Part shown: piece after piece, positions 50,378 through 63,000 of the stretch
How the letters are laid out: every line of letters starts with the position of its first letter
Position numbering within the stretch: position 1 is the stretch's first letter
Source of the DNA: Phoronis australis
Taxonomy: Eukaryota > Phoronida > Phoronidae
NCBI GenBank assembly: GCA_002633005.1
Contig: NMRA01000006.1
Coordinates: 258,544-322,543, forward strand
Length of the DNA stretch: 64,000 nucleotides
Reading direction: 5' to 3'
Notes under the pieces: generated by a model
What the model was told of the DNA's origin: nothing
Seen by the model: only the letters and a program-made list of their open reading frames with translations
The model's database searches: none
Program-made: the position numbers and the translations under genes

Positions 50378-51529
50378 TCGAAGACTTGAAATAACCTTTA
50401 ATTTGACAAAGGGACAAATCGAGACCAGTTTCATAACTTTAAGTATTTATTCTAAATCAAAACATTTTTTGTGATGTAAGGCGGATTCTTATAGCCGATG
50501 TTTGTACATTCGAAAGGGCATTCAGATCGAGTCTCGAAGCTCGGCTTTCGGGTGCAGACGTAAATTTAGCACTAAGTTTGGCTACGAAAATTAGGTAAAA
50601 CGCAATACATCCCCGATTCATTGCTGCTCTAAGAACAAAACTGATTTTCAATCACCCAGTTCACATTACGTGTACAAGGAGGAAGTCAAGCTTAAGATAA
50701 CAACGCATGAGCCGGAAATTCCAATTTCACAGTTCAAGTTACACATAAACGACCAACGGAAAACGTGTAGTTTGTGAGGCAATTCAAGGAAAAACAACAA
50801 ATCCGACGTATTATACCGTCATTTTATTATAAAACAACAGACCTCGGTTAAAATAAAGCAGCGTTCACAATCACCCAAAACGGCCAGAACGAAGCAGCGT
50901 TCACAACCGCCCTACACAGCAGTATCCGACAGCAGTTACAATCAAAACGCCCAATTACATAAACAAGTAATAACATGGCATAACAGAGAAGCTGAAGAGA
51001 CAGTCTGATCCGATACGATATCGAAACAAAACAGATGCGTAGCACTGATAATAAATACACAAACGGCGGGAAGGCTATAAAGTATTAGCTTAAACACTAT
51101 TCTGAGAGACTTTCGTCCACCTCTTTGATGCGGAGAAAACGCACAGATAGGCAAAATTAATTAAAAAAGCCATTCCAGAGACTAAAAGGGTAATAGATCT
51201 CTGATGAGGCGTTTTCTAACTTTTAAATGTCACGAGACCTGCAATAATTTGTATCAAAACGGTAGCTGAAAGTCTCTGAAAGCCAAACGCACTCTAACAT
51301 CGCCGCAAAAGGGAATGTGGTTGAGGAATAAAAACAATACGAAGGGTCAAATGAATGGGCCCACAATACACGAACTGGTGGGTAACTAGACTTTAATTTT
51401 CTAAACTAAAAATTAAACATGGTACACTAAATGCGACTTCTCAAACTGGTGTTCCAAAGATGACAAAAAGACTTCAAATATGCGCTTTCTCACGCCCAAC
51501 AAAACACAAAAGAAAGAACACTATACACC

Positions 51530-51606
51530 ACGCATCATAAGGCAACAACAAACGCATCATAAGGCAACAACAAACGCATCATAAGGCAACAACAAACGCA
51601 TCATAA
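51530..51606. repeat. 22-bp minisatellite, about 3.5 units
   Basis: Unit acgcatcataaggcaacaac + aa; near-perfect head-to-tail copies, no spacers. Confidence 0.97.
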
Positions 51607-53390
51607 TACCACAAGTACATCACTGATGATGACGCTTGGAGCTAGCCAACAAAACATAAATAGGGGGCTTAATCTTAACAAAAAATTACAACTTACTCAA
51701 TTTTTTTTATTAGCAATGGAGCAAATAACAAAATGTGGTAAGCCACTCAAGACTACAACTGGCCTTTACATTGCCTCTTGATAGGCCAATCCTAGAACTA
51801 GTTAAATCCATTTCATAATAGCCATTTCTCAAATTTAAATCCTATTCCTTCCTCACGATCAGCAATGATTGGTCAATCCAACTATAGCACTCTACCGGTA
51901 ACCCACAATGCTTCAATTGGAAAATGAAAAAATCAGGGGCTGGGCATTAAGCAGAGCATGAGTACAAAAAAGGTAATTTTTCATTCAAGCAAATGGCTTC
52001 ACCATTTCTTTACAAGTATGACCATATTAAAATGCACAGAGCCAAAACAACTCTTTCAGGTCTCCTTCAGTAATGAGTGGACAAGATGCCACTGAACCCA
52101 AAAGTTTTTTTAGGGGAGCTGAGTAGGTCTGGAGAGTTAAGTTTCCATTGAGATAAGTGTTCACAAAGAAACTGACACTTTCAAGGAAGTCTCCATCATG
52201 CACACCACGATGTGGGCGCCAAGTCAAGCATGGGTGTGAAAATTTTGGGGGTGGGTGTAAAGCCGGAAGTGGGCATTCACCCACAGGAATACGGAACTCT
52301 GCGAATGCAGTCCACTTAAACCCCTACTGTCATGACTGGAATTCTGACAAGCTCCCTCCTAGCAACGAGGAATTCTGCCTAATTTTGACCTATTATTTTG
52401 GCAGGCACTAGATGACAGGCAGAGATGAAAAACATGACAATCTACAATACATTTATAAACTGGGGGCGCATACATGTAAAACAATTTGCAAATCAGGAAA
52501 TATTCGAAAACTTGAAAAGTAACTTGAAGTTAAAAGGAAACTAAACTTGAATTATGAAGAAATGGTCATCAGAACTTGTTCATTTAAATCTGTTAAGTGA
52601 AGCAGTGCTCCAGTGGCCTTAACAACCCTCAAAATGTTGAAGCAAGTTTGAAAATTCCTTAAAATATTACTAAATCAATAAGCATGACAAACACTTTAGA
52701 AGAGTTCCACCATAACTGAGAGTAAAGACCAACACCTTGCAAACAAAAAGACCTGTATTGTTATATCAAACAAAGACGAAAACAATGGTAGTGCCCCATA
52801 GGTGATACCCATATGATGCGCTTACGCCCCTCGCATGGATCTCGCAAGTTAAACAATAGCTTGCGACATCTATAAGACGTCATTTGTCGTGAGAAAGATA
52901 CGTTTTTGAAAAATGCTTTAGTCGCTCAGGGTTAGTACCAAAATGAGGCTAGTATCATTTTAAATGCCATTCATCAATACTTTGCGGCACTGAAGATGTC
53001 TCACTGGTCAGTTGCGGTCACTTCAGCCGGTCTTTGTTGTTGAAAAATGCATCCCCAGTGGCTTAAATTATGACATTCATAATTTCCCATCAAGTAATTA
53101 ATTACCTTTTTAACGAGATGCTATGAACAATATCCTAACCACTCCTACATAAAACTGAAGCAACACTGAATCAGTCAATAAGCACCATGAACACCGCTGT
53201 GTTTATCAAGTAATTACCAACAAAACCTTTTTAATGTGACCAAATAATGACAATCGCATCTTCAAATAAATTTTAAAAGCAGTTGGCAACAGCATACAAG
53301 CCTATAATTATTGTACATCAGCATCAAACAACAATATGTGGAACAGCCACAAGGTAGCGCTGTAGTGCACCAGATTACAGAATTCTTTCA

Positions 53391-53978
53391 TTTATTAAGC
53401 TGTCTTCGAACCACTGAAGTTTATCTCAAAAGAGTCTAATTTTCACAAAGTTTGACAAAAGAAGGAAATGAAACAATAGTCCCATCACAAATTCAACTCT
53501 CCTTGAGGAAGAAAAATGCATTGTATGATTGATTTAGTTTTCAAAAGGTTAGACCACTTACTGTAAATACAAACAATACAGATTAAAATATTATTATCAA
53601 ACTTGCCACGTTATCTTTTCACGAATTGAAGTGGCATTAAACCCTTGCCAGGACATTACTTCTAAACTGAATAACCAACAAGATACGACCAAATGAATTT
53701 TCTAATGATAAGTAGCCTAAGTCGAAACTTTTTGCCCCGAAACATGGGTTTAATGCCACTTTAAATAAATATTACTAGCCATAATATAACCGTTTGCTTC
53801 AAAATGTATTCTGATATTCCACCCAGTCAGTCAAACATAAAACATCTGACACCTCCCCCACACTCAACCCACAAACCGACAAAACTAACACCCACCACGA
53901 CAATGTTTGTATTGCTATATCACCTCTGGCGCACTCCCTCACTAAGTTCAATTATTTGTCATGCAAATATTATGCTAA
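53391..53978 (-). other. Putative IQGAP 3'UTR with candidate poly(A) signal
   Basis: Minus-strand AATAAA occurs at 53391-53396, about 580 nt after the stop; it is the first canonical hexamer I find. The actual cleavage site is unknown. Confidence 0.35.
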
Positions 53979-54098
53979 TTAGACCCGTTTGCCATAGAAT
54001 TTCTTGTTGAGTAGAAATATGAGAAGGTTGACGTTGATCTTTGCCCGTTGAAACATCTTCATCACGGCAACGCCCTCGTACTGTAGTTGAAGAAGTTC
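53979..54098 (-). CDS. IQGAP: IQGAP last coding exon
   Basis: 39 codons and TAA: ELLQLQYEGVAVMKMFQRAK then INVNLLIFLLNKKFYGKRV. The human tail is DLLQLQYEGVAVMKLFDRAKVNV...KKFYGK, so this exon adds RV at the very C-terminus. Acceptor TTAATCTCTCAG. Confidence 0.97.
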   Translation of the reverse strand, partial: ELLQLQYEGVAVMKMFQRAKINVNLLIFLLNKKFYGKRV

Positions 54099-57000
54099 CT
54101 GAGAGATTAATAAATAAATAAAGTAAAAAGTTGCTTATTACATGAATTTTGGTCATTATAATAAATAATATAACTATGAATTATTAGACTTCATGCACGT
54201 CATATGTTGGTCACCTCATGTGACCTAGAATTAAGTCAGAAAAGATCTCTGTCCCGACCGGAGCTCGAACCAGGGATTTTCTGCTAACCGTGAAATGCCC
54301 TAGTTCATTGAGCTATCGGGACCACCGGCCAATTACAGCAATCCAGTCAGACTTATAGGAGGCATCTTACCAAGACTTGGTAGCGTAATTGTGTCATTAC
54401 AAATCAGCGCACTGATATGGAATAAGTAAGAAGTATTATGATAAAAATTCTTCATTTTGGGACACGAAAAAATTGCTAAAATTGCCATATTTTTATTTCT
54501 CAGTGGCTTACCACATTCTTGCAAATGCTCAAAATTTGACCAAACATTGTTTGGTAATAGCTGTGCCATACAAACTATGCCAGAAGCAAAATAAATTTTC
54601 CTGAAAAGTTACTTTTGTTGAGAAATTTGTGTCCTAAACTGAAGAATTTTTACCATAGTCTTCTTACTCGCCGTATGTTGGACGCACTACCAGGGGTGTG
54701 AGAGGTTATTAACTGCAAAAATGTAGTAAAACATGGTAAAAACAACAAAAGTTTAAGAGAAATGACATAAACGTGTGTTAAAATGAAATGCTTAGAAAGT
54801 GTCCCCATCTGTAATCTAAATACTTGACTAGGGAAACTTTGCAACTTCTTTGTCATAATTCTCCTTCATCTTCTTAATAGAAACTGATTATCTGGCAACA
54901 AATAATCATAATTTTTCATGTGTTGGCCAATTTTCGAGAAGTTTCAACAATAGATATTAAACATTAACACAAATCAAGGTGAATGTTCTTATTCTCCATT
55001 TTCTGAGACATTTGACAAAAAAAGATTTGACAGACTGCCATATTTTGTGTTGAGCAGGAGAATAATGACTATATGAATTGAAAAATTGTGTAAGCGGATA
55101 AATTATAATATCAAATCAACTGGATTTACATTGAAACAGGGATTAATTCTAGTAAAGTACACTAACACTTTACACTTCAACATCTCGGATTTAATAAACA
55201 CAAAAGTCAACCAAAACGAAAAGCTAACAATGATAAAGGTTGATCAACCATTTTATCAATGAAAAGTTCACTCCATTCTCACATAAAAACCTCCCAAGTA
55301 CTCACAACTAGCGACACCTATAGCCTACCTGGAATACTAGCTCCACTTTGTCCATAGGCACACCCACGTACTTAACAGCCACATCGAACACACCAGAGTC
55401 CTCTGTAGCTGAGATTTCAAACAATACGTTTTTAAACCTGGAAGGTAAAAGTTCAGCACTATGCAATGGTTTATTCCTGGTAATGTTTCGAAAAAAGAAT
55501 AACACAAAATCTAAAGCACCTCTCATTTTCTTTAACGAAAACGCCAATCTTAACAAAACATTTTTCACTTCCATCGAGTAAAGAATATAATCATGTGACC
55601 ACAATGCTACTCACTGATTGGTCGGAAGTCCATCAATTTCCAGCAGCACCCCTCGCTCGTACAACTTCTCCCCGTTGTATTTGACAGAGGTCACCTTTGT
55701 GCCCGACGCTTCCTTCCAGTTGAACCAGCTACGACGATGTGTTTTTCTAAAACGTTAAGTAACAACATGAAATGTGTTGATTTTAAAAAATTCTCATGAA
55801 ATTCAACAAATGCGCACACGAATGCGTCGCAAATGGTGTACTTTTAGGGTTGTTTATTTGTGTCATAAAAATGGCCACTAGATGGTGCAAAAACATACAA
55901 TTCATCTGAAAATGGGAAAAAGTCATAGGTTCTTTAATAGAAAGCTATTCACCAAATTTCATAGAAATCTGTCACGGAACTTCAGAAACCAAAATAAAAG
56001 GAAATTGCCACTAGGGGCCACAGTGTTCATTGGATACGCCTGAAAGTCGTCATTGTTTGTTGTTAGCTTCATATAAATACACTTACTAAATTTAATAAAG
56101 TCGTCGTTTTTTTGTCAACATCATATAAATACACTTGCTAAATTTAGTAGGGATCCTGCAAAAGGTTTCAGAGATACAGACATGGGCGCAAAAAATGAAA
56201 CTGCCACTAGGAGGCACCACAGTAGTTGAAGTCATACGAAAATGATCGTCAGCTGTCCACTTCATGATAAAAACAAAGACGATAATTTTCACAATTATCC
56301 TGAAAGCCGTTTGGTTGATAGAGGGGTGGACGCCAAAAACAGACTCGAAAACGGTAAAAATGGACACTAGGTGGCGCAAACTAGGTCGAATCCATCTGAA
56401 AATGGAAAGATAGTGTCAAAACACTAACAGAAGCCTGTACGCCAAATTTTATGAAAATACGTCGAGGACCTTTGAAGATACAGAAGTAAACGTAAAAAAC
56501 TAAATTTGCCACTACGAGGCACACCGGTAGTCGGATTTGACTGAAAGTTCGCTCATGTCCTCCCATCCATGAAAGGAACACATGTGCAAACTTTCATGAA
56601 CATTAATCAAATGGTTTTTTAGATAGAGCAGCGGCCACCTGACGGACGCCACCTGGACGGACAGATGCAGATGACGGCATAAATATGAGAGTGCATACGA
56701 ATGGGTTTGGATGGGTTTTTATTTTGAGGCAAATGCTTCATTAGACCACGAAATAAAGGTTTCGATGGTTTTCTCAAAACTTGAAATAAAAATCTCAGCT
56801 AAAAATACAGTGATTAAGCTTGCATAAAATAACACAAATTTTAATTAGTGATTTATGATTATGCAAAAGATATTCATTTCCTTTCTTGAAACGTTAATTA
56901 GCCCATTCAACCAGAATCTTTAATTAATAATTAAGAAGATGCCATTAGAAGTTATTTCAGTATCAGGGTAGGTTACAACAGCGCCTGAGACTTTTTTTTC

Positions 57001-60000
57001 ACTTGCACACCATTTTAAGCATACGCGTAGTGTTACGATAACCCTGAGGGAGACCGTGTCTGGTCTCACAACAGTGTCACACGTGACCAATGGAATTGTA
57101 TTAAGGCGACTCACCATTTTACGAAGCATTTAATTATTGCAATAAACTGGTGCTAAATTTCGATGTTAATTGCTCATAATTGTACAACATTGATTTTTCT
57201 TTGCATAACATTAAGCAGCACAACTGCCGTCAACTTCACAACAGTAATCTTTTTTGAAATGATGCGTGATATTTGTCAGGAAGTTGTCTCAGAATTCTGA
57301 CCACGACAACGAAACAGCTGGAAAAACAGAGTTAGTAGCTGATGAGAAACTGAAAGGAAAACAGCCAAGGGATGCGGGGAACAATGAAAAAACTGATGGA
57401 ACAACATAACAATATAGTTGTCTTTGCACTGAACTTCAGCTTATTTATGGCAACAAGTAATTTCCGTCATCTTCAATAGCCACAGTACTCTGGGGCACAG
57501 CAACTATGTGAAAGATTGACGTCCTACACAGTAATTATACAGGTTTTTTTTGCACAAAAATAATTGCCAAATCACCATTTCCATTTTTAAATGCTGCTTA
57601 CTAACTGCAAATAATGGAAGATTTACCAAAATTGTTTTTACGACATCTAAACAGTACAAACCACGCTGGTGATAGACTAAAATTTTCATAATCTTTACTT
57701 TTTTGTGAAAAAAGTCAGCAAAACATTATTTCACTTGTCGACCATGTTGTGTTTTAAATAATGAGGAATTGCTGTACTAAAATCAGGAAGTTAAATCCGT
57801 TTTCTCGGGTCAAGGTCACAAAAGGTAATCAGGACTGAGTTTCATACTGCGTACAAGTATTTTGCGAATAAAGCTATTGTGGTCACCTGCATGGCAGTAT
57901 CTTGCAAAGTCTCGTGTGATTTTGCATTTTCTCCATGTTCCCACGTCTACAAAACATCGCCCACGAGTAGGTGAGAATGAACACAGAAGAAACACTGGTA
58001 GGACGCAGTTTGTTGCCAAGTACAATATTGACAAACATGAACGAGTCAATGACCAGAGAATATTGACAGGCTGACAACAACTCACATTGAAGTATGCAAC
58101 CACACCAATGAATATTAACCCAGTTTTCTTTTAACTACAGGCATCTATTAGTAAAAAATTGCAACCAAACCTCACAACAATCCATATTAACTCACTTTTC
58201 TCTTAACTACAAGCACATCCCTTCACCCAAGATTTGCAACAAAACATCACAACAACCCATATTAACTCACTTTTCTCTCAACTACAAGCACATCCCTTCA
58301 CCCAAGATTTACAACAAAACATCACAGCAACCCATATTAACCAGGACTTAACACAATCACCTGAAGGTCACATTTGTAACTCATATTTTGTACACTTCGG
58401 TCACACCAAAAAACACCCTATGGAAAATTTGGTAGTTTCTGAACATGGAATTTTCTGTCAGAGCCTTAATTTTTAAAAGCCTCAATGGAAACTCCTTTGG
58501 TAGCCGGCAGCACTCATGTTACCGCAATCGACCGTGGTAGGTAGAAATAAGATGGAAAAGGCTGCTGTTTGGTCTTCTTTGGCCGTTGCTTTTCATCAAA
58601 ATTTCACTCTTATTCAACTTAGGTGTGCGGCTTTTTTGTTCCCAAAAGTTGGCAATATGAATTTCTAATATTGCAACTTGTGCGTATGACCTGAATTGTA
58701 CAAATACAACTTGGGATTTTGTCCAAGTTGCAAATGACAACCTGCCAATTTTCATAGTGTCGAGGGCTCTTAACTTCACTTAGATATAAGCACACATTTA
58801 TCGACTGTTAGCAACCAAATGTTTCAGCAATCCATACTAATTCAGTTTTCCTTTAGCTAAAAGTATCACAACCAAATCTCAAAACAACCCTTATTAACTT
58901 ACTTTCCCTTCTGCTGCAAATTATCCATGCACGTTTTCACGTATTTGTTATAGTAATCAATCTGCTCCTCGTAGAATGTTCGCTTTGTGTCGAGACTATC
59001 TAGGGCACTGCGAAGACGAATCAGTTCCTGCTTCCGACGCTGTCGATAACGCCGCTGGTTTCGAATGTCCTGAACGACCATGTTGATAATGGCTTGGTAG
59101 TTGTCTTTACGTGACACTATGCCGGCATTCTCCAGTACACCCAAGTTTTTACGTATATTCTTTTTCATGGATTCTAAAGGCAACCTGGAAAAAAGGTTTA
59201 CGCTTACAGCGTATTCAAAAGACAGCCACTATGTCAAACACAGGGTCTTAAACTTTGGTCTGTCACTTTTTTCACAGACACTTGAAATCAACCCACTAAT
59301 CGTGACACAAAAAAGAAACACATTGACGCAACAAAAGGGCGCTGATAACTTCTGATTACCAACTTTGCAGTATTTGTAAATTTACCTAAAAAGCGACAAA
59401 AACTGTACTCCTTCTGACAAAAAACGACTTCTGATTTAAGGCTGTTTAACATGATTGCAAAATCGTTTTCACCTTAATCTCCTCAGATCAGAAATGATTT
59501 CTAAGCGTGAAAACAAAGGCAGTTCGCTACCTCTTCACACCAGGCTCATGAAGCATGTTTGACACAGCCAGTTAGTTTCAGAAGCCAACACAGTCATTTT
59601 TATTGCGACAAAATTCAATTCAAGCAAAGGACAAGAACGCAATGAAGGAGCAGATATGGCTAATATAAAGAAAGTCATTCTTCACAACAGAACACCGACT
59701 TTAAATTATATGACGTCAACGAAAATGCAACAGTTATGGATTGGCTATTTTTTGCTATTCATGACAAATTTATTTTAATATTTGCAAAATGTTGGTAAAT
59801 GTAAATGACGGACCAAAATTAATATGTGAAACAAACGAATATGGGCATCACTAGGCGATGAAAGCCATGATAGATTATCATCTCAACTGCCACCAGGTGT
59901 CACTTACTGTCGGTCTCCAACCATGGACTGTTGACGGACTAACTGGGCCTTTTTACTTTTAGCTCTTCCATCGATCTCGTCTCGAGTTTTGTTCAACTTG

Positions 60001-63000
60001 GCATGAAGTTTTTCCTACAACAACAGAATTAAAATTAGTTACGAATCCTAGCTGCTCTAACTTAAAAGGAAAATCAAACAGAGTAAAAATATCCAGAAAA
60101 ATGTCTGCTGAAAAATAATGAATCTAACAGAGCTTAAAGAAAGACCCTCATCGATGGCTTTTACCGAAGGTAGTTCCAGTACATACCTGATCATCAGTTG
60201 CTGTGCTGATCAGGATATTGGTCAGGTTGTCACCTGGCTGACACCTGATCACATCTACTACCATCCTCTTTGTCCTAGAATGAAGTAACACGTTTTTATT
60301 CAGCGACCATTTGCAATCAAAAACAAGTTGCACTGAAAATTCTTGCATAAACATTTCATGGTGAAGAACGGCTATCTGTTATAAAACGTTTCAAATAAAC
60401 TGCGTTATTTTTTTCATCCCGCTGAAAAAGAATAACACAGTTTATTCGAAATGTTGGAATCATTGATTTCATTTTGTAAATTTTAAGTTTTACATGATGC
60501 GCCAAAAGATCTCAACACTTAAAACTTTGACTGACTTAAACTCTCATGCAGCCTTCTTGTCTTTATGGATTGATATATATACTGGCAGGAAATAAACCTC
60601 AATTAAAAAGCAATAACTCCCAAAGACCACCACGATAACAATGGCCGGTTTTACAACTGAATTAAAATGACCACGCAATACCTTATAACTAACATTGTTA
60701 ACACCATGAAATGCATGAAACACACAAAGTATTTCCTGATCAACATCCACTGAGATCATCTCTAGACACCTCAAATGTCCGTGGCAGAGAGATAGCCACT
60801 TAAGACTTTGTAATAAATAACATGCTGAAGATTACAACATCAACATTGATTTGAGGTCACTATAACCACCATTCGGCACCCCAACTTTTTAGATAGAGAC
60901 ATCTCCCTCTCATAAATTTGCGATAAATAACACCAGATCACTGGATCAACACTGACATAATATCACGTAGGAACTTATCGAGTGGTCTGTGCGAATATCT
61001 ACAAATTTAAACTAGAAAATTTATGGCAGTAAATTTAAAAGTTTTCTTAAAGTAGGATTTTAGATTTCTATTTTTCACTTTATACCAAACTGCAATGGTA
61101 CCACTTGGGTCAGGTGACAATGTGTCTTTTAGTAGAATTTAGCAAAAAGGAAAAGAGCGTTGATACCAAAACAACAGTGTCCACGATGTAACGTGACCAA
61201 ATTTTGTTTAAAAGATTAATGTTGAAGATGAAATTTCGAAAACACCGTAAAAGTTTTCTGAAATGTTATTTCAACTTCTCATTTTAGGGAAATTTGAGTT
61301 TTTCATAAAAAACATTCATGCAAAAGTGGAACACTTTAAACACAATAAAATTCCTAAAAGCATTTTGGGGGACACTGCACAAAGTATGTTATCTCAAAGT
61401 TTCACAAGAATCCAATGAGTGCTTTCAGAGATACGAAGTTCCCAAATTAGCCAAATTTGTTCGTTTCCTAACGCCCTCCATAACCTGTCACCAAGATCAT
61501 CGTCTGGTACCTCAAACATTAAGATCAGTAACAGGTGCAGACCCTCCAGCACCCTTCTATTAAATAACAGATAACGCTGGATATTACCTGATCAACATGG
61601 ACTTGAGGTCACTGTTATCATTGTCTGGCACCTCAAACATTATGAACAGTATCAGGTGCAGACCCTCCAGCACCCTTCTAATAAATAACAGATAACGCTG
61701 GATATTACCTGATCAACATGGACTTGAGGTCACTGTTATCATCGTCTGGCACCTCAAATTTGTTGGTGAGAGTCAGGGAGATCTCAATCTTTGCCATCTG
61801 TGCCCGAGCCTGTTCTTGCATTTGTTCGTCACCCACCTCAACTTCACCTACAACGCACAAAGACGAGGCACGTTAAAGTCAGTTAGGAATTTTAAGACGA
61901 AGGAAAACTCGCCCCTGATTATTCTACGCTCCGCATGACTTTTAAAACAGACAGGGACAGGGACCTCTGTTGACAAGAAGAACTCATCGCACAACTACGG
62001 TACAAAATTCTCCAGCTTGGGACGGTGAAAACTAATTATTTTGCTCAAAGATGGAGCTTGCATCAAATTTTAGAAATAACCTATATGGGCTGTTCCAAAT
62101 TCAAGGTTTTCGTTAGAGGACAAACGATCATTCAGCATGACATAACACATTTGAGTGTTGCATAAAAACATTACGTCAACGTCTGTTTCGACCATTTTAG
62201 GAACTGCTAAGTCGATTTTTTCTTACAAAACACACAATACTTCTCAAAATACCAGCCACTATGACAGTGGCTGGTATTTTGAGAAATATAATGAACAGTA
62301 AAATTGCCCATGTCGTGATTTTCGAAATCAAGAAAATCCTATTTCATCTTGTCTCATGTCCTCTGCCCATTATTTGTCATTTTGCAATGTTCAGTATTCA
62401 AAATCTAGTACACACCGACCAACTCCTCAATAGAGGGCGCATCACCAAGGTCCTCCATGAGCTCATGCAATGGATCCTTCTCATCGGTGGCGATAGAATC
62501 TTGATGCTCATACAGCAACTGGAAATGAACAAAATATATGAAATGCTACATGACAGAGTTCACCCTACAATAATCTGGTTCAATAAACTGCAATGTACTC
62601 GGGTTCTATTGTTTTTATGCAACATTGTACCAGGCTGACGAATCATTTTAGGGAACTGAGGGTACGGATCAATTGACCCACAGCGCCTCGAACCTACAGG
62701 GAACCTACGGATCACGTTACTATTACCCGTCCTGGTGTCAATTAGACTTTTTGGAGGAGGAAGCATTTTCAAGGGTCTCTATTGATTTCGGCTGCCAACT
62801 CAGTAAATTAGAAGTGATTGGTTTAAACCGCTAACTGCATTTGAATACAGCCAAAAGCATAAACCCACGGCTGGGATCTGTATTTTCACAACATGCTATA
62901 CAACATACTGTAAACATTGCTGTTCTGTTTGTTTGTTTGTTTGTTTGTTAACATTAGTTTTTCTCAGCTGCCCTGCATTCATAGGGCTAGAATCTGTATG

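Larger units (their letters stand above)
47351..53390. other. Intergenic region between IQGAP and CRTC
   Basis: No supported gene. Contains an 11-bp microsatellite, family D SINEs, a 5-bp-TSD MITE and a 22-bp minisatellite, listed separately. Confidence 0.75.
55747..58902 (-). other. IQGAP intron after the RasGAP C-terminal exon
   Basis: Contains repeat family B copy 2 (55855-56690), a family A copy (57530-57790), and a 75-bp array at 58095-58345 with degenerate units up to the donor at 58902. Confidence 0.75.

Noticed and set aside
51530-51606. Possible CRISPR-like array
   Set aside because: Units are directly adjacent without unique spacers, in an animal genome; it is a minisatellite.
59711-59718. 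TGACGTCA cAMP-response element
   Set aside because: One 8-mer in 64 kb is about the chance expectation, and it sits in an IQGAP intron rather than near a promoter.
62261-62638. 125-codon plus-strand frame
   Set aside because: Shadow opposite the IQGAP exon at 62416-62518.
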